From the NCBI RefSeq assembly GCF_913777625.1, contig NZ_CAJYTI010000036.1, positions 1-49,984 on the forward strand: 49,984 nt of DNA. The letters are read 5' to 3'. The notes below the pieces were generated by a model, which was given only the letters and a program-made list of their open reading frames with translations, had not been told where the DNA came from and did no database searches. A program made the position numbers and the translations under genes. The stretch is from an uncultured Sphingomonas sp. (GTDB taxonomy: Bacteria; Pseudomonadota; Alphaproteobacteria; Sphingomonadales; Sphingomonadaceae). Positions 47,204 through 49,984 of the stretch are shown here, piece by piece (positions within the stretch are counted from its first letter, which is position 1; each line of letters begins with the position of its first letter).

Positions 47204-47374
47204 TCAGCCGTGGCAGGTGCAACCGGCATGATCGCAACCATTGCCACCTTCATGATGCTGGGCGCAGGCGTCGCTGCAGAAGCTGCGGCCTTCGGCTTCG
47301 ATCGCGTTGCTGACGCTGACGATGCAGACACAATCGGCGCAGGCGCACTTCACTTGATCAACGGTAACGGCCAT
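47204..47374 (-). CDS. smtA: SmtA-type metallothionein
   Basis: A 56-residue Cys-rich protein with nine Cys (10, 12, 15, 17, 33, 37, 47, 52, 54) and His at 40, 41, 49 and 55. The order CxCxxCxC, CxxxC, then C-xxxx-C-x-C with the terminal GCTCHG matches cyanobacterial SmtA, which binds four zinc ions; from memory its VKCAC start and CHG end are the same, and the length is equal. It is too short to stand out among longer frames. A GAGGAG ribosome site lies within the end of the upstream repressor gene, five bases separate the two genes, and a strong terminator follows. Role: buffering zinc or cadmium in the cytosol. Confidence 0.93.
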   Translation of the reverse strand: MAVTVDQVKCACADCVCIVSVSNAIEAEGRSFCSDACAQHHEGGNGCDHAGCTCHG

Positions 47375-47379
47375 TTGAC

Positions 47380-47682
47380 TTACTCCTCATCTACGGAATC
47401 GGGTTCGAGCACATGGTCCATCATGTTGGTAAGCATGGTGCGGATGTGGCAGTCGGGCAGTTCGTAAAGGACGTTTCGCCCTTGCCGACTCTGTTTGAGC
47501 AGACGCCCCGCGCGCAGCAGACGAAGATGCTGCGAAACCAGGCTCTGGCTCACGCCAACTTTCTGCGTCAGTTCGCCTACGGTACGCGGTCCGTCCAGAC
47601 ACGCGACCACCAATCTCAGCCGATTGGGTTCGCCCAAAAGACGAAACACATCGGCCAACAACGCGCCCTCATCCGGAGTCAT
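47380..47682 (-). CDS. smtB: SmtB/ArsR-family zinc-sensing repressor
   Basis: A 100-residue winged-helix repressor. The recognition helix region is SQSLVSQHLRLLRAGRLL. The C-terminal helix carries Asp77, His79, His90 and Glu93 in the exact DxH-x10-HxxE spacing of the SmtB alpha5 zinc site. The alpha3 ELCVC cadmium/lead site of CadC is absent (GELTQKV). I choose ATG 47682: the other ATG (47706) lies between the -10 box and the probable transcription start. It lacks a clear ribosome site and may be almost leaderless. The metallothionein gene follows five bases later, and the operator and promoter lie upstream. Confidence 0.92.
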   Translation of the reverse strand: MTPDEGALLADVFRLLGEPNRLRLVVACLDGPRTVGELTQKVGVSQSLVSQHLRLLRAGRLLKQSRQGRNVLYELPDCHIRTMLTNMMDHVLEPDSVDEE

Positions 47683-47693
47683 GCAAATATCAA

Positions 47694-47723
47694 CATATGA
47701 ACACATCCTAATATGTTCATATG
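47694..47723. promoter_or_regulatory. SmtB-type operator, perfect inverted repeat
   Basis: CATATGAACA at 47694-47703 and its exact complement TGTTCATATG at 47714-47723 are separated by ten bases. TGAACA/TGTTCA half-sites are typical of the SmtB/CzrA group. The repeat covers the -10 box and start site of the repressor promoter. Confidence 0.8.
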
Positions 47724-47737
47724 TCGCTTGCTGTCAA
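47708..47737 (-). promoter_or_regulatory. Promoter of the smtB-smtA operon
   Basis: Reading the minus strand, a perfect -35 TTGACA (47737-47732) and a -10-like TATTAG (47713-47708) are separated by 18 bases. Transcription should begin about 47700, roughly 20 bases before the chosen repressor ATG. Confidence 0.7.
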
Positions 47738-47791
47738 CCGAGATTCCGACGCTAGCGCCGCAAGGAAAGGCCTAGGCATCGCGTGGGAACT

Positions 47792-48589
47792 TTACATCTC
47801 GCGCGGGTCGGGCCCGATCCGCCCATTCGCATCGTCCAAGGCGTCGATCGCCGACATATCCTCGTCATCCAGCGTCAGTTCCGCCGCAGCGAAATTGTCC
47901 GCCATATGGTCCGCGTCCGCCGCCTTGGGGATAACCGACAGGCCATGCGCCAGATGCCAGGCCAGCACCACCTGCGCTGCCGAACGACCGTGCTTCTCGG
48001 CGATCGCTACGATCTCGGGTGTCTTCAGCAATTCGCCACCCTGCCCCAGCGGGCTCCAGCTCTGGGTCACGATGCCCTTGGCCTCATGATACGCCCGCGC
48101 CTCACGCTGCTGGAAACGGGGATGGAGTTCGATCTGGTTGACCGCAGGCACTACGCCGGTGGCCTCGATGATCCGGTCGAGATGCTCGGGCAGGAAGTTG
48201 GACACGCCGATCGACTTCGCCTTGCCCGCGTCCCGCAACGCGATCAGGCTCTGCCATGCCTCGACATAGGCATCCTCGGCCGGGACCGGCCAGTGGATGA
48301 GATACAGGTCAACTGCCTCGACACCCAGCAGCGCCAGGCTCTCGTCCAGCGCCGCCTCGGCATCGCGGTGGCGGTCGTTCCACAGCTTGGTGGTCAGAAA
48401 GGCATCCGCCCCCTGAAATCCCTCGCCCACGCCGCGCTCATTGCCATAGATGGCGGCGGTGTCGACCAGCCGGTATCCGGTGTCGAGCCCGCGCCGGACC
48501 ACGGCGGCCACCTGCGAATCCGGGATTTGATAGGTGCCCAGCCCCAGCTGGGGCAGGCTGCGGCCGTCATTCAGGGTCAGCATCGTCAT
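47792..48589 (-). CDS. Aldo/keto reductase
   Basis: An NADPH-dependent aldo/keto reductase of about 265 residues (2,5-diketo-D-gluconate reductase-like). The tetrad is visible: Asp and Tyr in DTAAIYGNE, Lys in LTTKLWN, His in YLIHWP. SIGVSNF, NQIELHP and the NADP-binding IPKAAD segment follow. The start at 48589 gives MTMLTLNDG; a second ATG is at 48583. It is read toward the SmtB gene on the same strand with 85 bases between its stop and the SmtB -10 region, so it is not part of that operon. Substrate unknown. Confidence 0.93.
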   Translation of the reverse strand: MTMLTLNDGRSLPQLGLGTYQIPDSQVAAVVRRGLDTGYRLVDTAAIYGNERGVGEGFQGADAFLTTKLWNDRHRDAEAALDESLALLGVEAVDLYLIHWPVPAEDAYVEAWQSLIALRDAGKAKSIGVSNFLPEHLDRIIEATGVVPAVNQIELHPRFQQREARAYHEAKGIVTQSWSPLGQGGELLKTPEIVAIAEKHGRSAAQVVLAWHLAHGLSVIPKAADADHMADNFAAAELTLDDEDMSAIDALDDANGRIGPDPREM

Positions 48590-48650
48590 GGGCCATCCAA
48601 CCGGCAGGCCCACCGCCCGGTTCCCGGTGCCCTCTGCCCCCGTCCCGCGA

Positions 48651-49217
48651 TCAGATCGGCTTGCCGTCCCGGCCGATCACGTCGGTGGCATAGGAACAGC
48701 CATAGAGCGTCTTGCCCGGATGGCTGGTGACGGTCGACACGGAGCGCGCGATAACGCTGTGTGTGCCGAATTTTTCCTCGCCCTTGGCCAGGACGGTCTC
48801 GTCGCTGACGACGTGCTGGCCCAGGAACTTGGCCGCGACACCCTGTCCCGACAGGTCGGGCAGGGTGTTGGTGACGCCGACGCGATCGGCCACCGTCTTC
48901 GGATCGGCAATGTCCAGGATCGCGAGCAGCGCATTGGCGCTGAAGGCGATGCGGCGCGTGGTCCAGCCCTCGCCGACGCGGATCGGTTGCGGCAGTTCAT
49001 ATTCCTGCAGGAAGGGATTCTTGCCCTCGACCGGCCGCCAGCCGCGCCGCTTCGCCTCTTCGTCCAGCGCCATGGTCAGCGCCCCATAGCTGTCGGTATT
49101 CAGCCGACAGTCGATCGCATCGACGACATTGATCGTCGCGGGATCGACCTCGGCATCCGAGGCGGCGGGAAGCGGTGCGGCCGCCAGCCACAGCGCGAAA
49201 AGGGCCTGAACCATCAT
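48651..49217 (-). CDS. Secreted protein of unknown function
   Basis: A 188-residue exported protein: signal peptide MMVQALFALWLAAAPLPAAS and then a mixed alpha/beta domain I do not recognise (INVVDAIDCRLNTDSYGALTMALDEEAKRRGW; ARSVSTVTSHPGKTLYGCSYATDVIG). Two Cys (near 33 and the C-terminal GCSYA) could pair. Starts at 49217 and 49226 both work; 49217 puts the hydrophobic core nearer the start. It ends 62 bases before the aldo/keto reductase start, on the same strand. Confidence 0.65.
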   Translation of the reverse strand: MMVQALFALWLAAAPLPAASDAEVDPATINVVDAIDCRLNTDSYGALTMALDEEAKRRGWRPVEGKNPFLQEYELPQPIRVGEGWTTRRIAFSANALLAILDIADPKTVADRVGVTNTLPDLSGQGVAAKFLGQHVVSDETVLAKGEEKFGTHSVIARSVSTVTSHPGKTLYGCSYATDVIGRDGKPI

Positions 49218-49340
49218 GCGCCCCATCTATCGCAGGAGAAAATGCCCCGGCAAGTCCCCGCCCGCTGTCCCGAAGCAGACAGCGGCGGCCGTCCGGTTCC
49301 GATTGACCCCCGCCCCCCGATCGCGCAAGTCGCTGGCCCC

Positions 49341-49976
49341 ATGGTCGAACATATTCTTTCCGCACTGGCGAGCTTTGCCATCTGGGTCATCTCGACGGGC
49401 GGCTATCTGGGCATCACCCTGTTGATGGCGATCGAGAGCGCGTGCATCCCGCTGCCCTCCGAGATCATCATGCCGTTCGCGGGCTATCTGGTGTCGACGG
49501 GGCAGTTCAACCTGTACCTCGCCGCGACGGCGGGGGCACTGGGCTGCAATCTGGGTTCGGTCGTCGCCTATGAGATCGGCAAGCGCGGCGGGCGGCCGGT
49601 CGCCGAGCGCTGGGGCAAGTATCTGCTGATCGGGCCGGGCGAGCTCGACGCCGCCGACCGCTTCTTCGCGCGTTATGGTTCGATCGCGGTGCTGATCGGG
49701 CGGCTGCTGCCGGTCATCCGCACCTTCATCGCCTTTCCGGCCGGGGTGGCGCGGATGAAGCTCGTCCCCTTCCACCTCTATACCTTTATCGGCAGCTGGC
49801 CCTTCTGCCTGGTGCTGGCCATCGTCGGGCGCGAGCTGGGCGAAAAATGGGATTCCGACCCCCGCGTGAAGGCGTTCTTCCACCGCGCCGACCTGGCGAT
49901 CGGCATCGTGCTGGTCGTGCTGATCGGCCTTTACGTCTGGCACCGGGTGCGCGGGCTGAAGCGCGCGCAGGACTGA
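49341..49976 (+). CDS. DedA-family membrane protein
   Basis: A polytopic inner-membrane protein of 211 residues in the DedA (SNARE-associated, PF09335) family, now linked to undecaprenyl-phosphate or phospholipid translocation. The family features are clear: ESACIPLPSEIIMPFAGYL early, GCNLGSVVAYEIGKRGGRP, then FFARYGSIAVLIGRLLPVIRTFIAFPAGVARM with the conserved Arg pair, and a final hydrophobic helix. ATG 49341 is the family start; the frame upstream is open but antisense to the secreted protein gene. It is divergent from that gene and ends near the window edge. Confidence 0.93.
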   Translation: MVEHILSALASFAIWVISTGGYLGITLLMAIESACIPLPSEIIMPFAGYLVSTGQFNLYLAATAGALGCNLGSVVAYEIGKRGGRPVAERWGKYLLIGPGELDAADRFFARYGSIAVLIGRLLPVIRTFIAFPAGVARMKLVPFHLYTFIGSWPFCLVLAIVGRELGEKWDSDPRVKAFFHRADLAIGIVLVVLIGLYVWHRVRGLKRAQD

Positions 49977-49984
49977 ACCAGCCA

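Noticed and set aside
46191..47467. Apparent 724-residue fusion protein continuing from ftsH through 47467
   Set aside because: After residue 299 the frame has no family resemblance and is Arg/Gly-rich; the same DNA reads as a clean UdgX in another frame and as SmtA on the other strand, so the continuation is not a gene.
47683..47706. Earlier start (ATG 47706) for the SmtB repressor, adding two Cys residues
   Set aside because: It lies between the -10 box and the expected transcription start, so it would not be on the mRNA.

Overview
The base composition is high in G+C, the gene order is typical of Alphaproteobacteria, and the window carries carotenoid genes, two PEPxxWA-CTERM proteins, large TonB-dependent receptors and an Atm1 exporter with a sphingomonad-type N-terminus. 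Together these point to a yellow-pigmented Sphingomonas or close relative (Sphingomonadaceae). No species can be named from the sequence alone.

Layout. 1-9.0 kb: 3' part of an Atm1-type ABC exporter, a secreted unknown and an alpha/beta hydrolase, then a TlpA-like lipoprotein divergent from a tight run argH, small lipoprotein, lysA, siroheme synthase N-domain and ZntB-type transporter. 9.0-14.0 kb: a REP-type inverted repeat, an FMN reductase, an M28 peptidase and a TonB receptor, followed by tRNA-Leu(GAG). 14.1-19.2 kb: a MATE exporter and a zinc-ribbon membrane protein converge; then ftsE, ftsX, a YdcF-like gene and plsC form a close-packed operon. 19.2-23.5 kb: carotenoid genes crtY-crtI and, after a GC-rich repeat, a LOG-family gene and crtB. 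23.7-29.8 kb: a PEP-CTERM protein, a second TonB receptor, a membrane di-iron hydroxylase overlapping a DUF2141 gene, and a MipA/OmpV porin. 29.8-31.9 kb: a TPP riboswitch and thiC. 32-35.2 kb: a second PEP-CTERM protein, ung, a secreted beta-rich protein, a DUF1810 gene and ubiG. 35.3-46.2 kb: lysC, an unrecognised lower-GC gene pair, a nitronate monooxygenase-like gene, a second REP-type repeat, ptsP, rodZ, cpoB, tilS and the first half of ftsH.

At about 46,184-46,191 the ftsH reading frame stops making sense. The DNA continues, in another frame, as the middle and end of a DUF4130-UdgX fusion gene. The two fragments share about seven bases at the join, so this is either a microhomology-type rearrangement or a chimeric join in the assembly. 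Everything to its right should be treated as possibly coming from another place in the genome.

Right of the join (47.2-50 kb) lies a compact zinc-response unit on the minus strand: a SmtB-like ArsR repressor with an intact DxH...HxxE zinc site, its promoter overlapped by a perfect inverted repeat, and a 56-residue SmtA-type metallothionein five bases downstream ending in a clear terminator. An aldo/keto reductase, a secreted unknown and a DedA-family protein complete the window.

The most unusual items are the ftsH/udgX junction, the SmtB/SmtA unit and its operator, the lower-GC gene pair between lysC and ptsP, and the paired REP-type elements.
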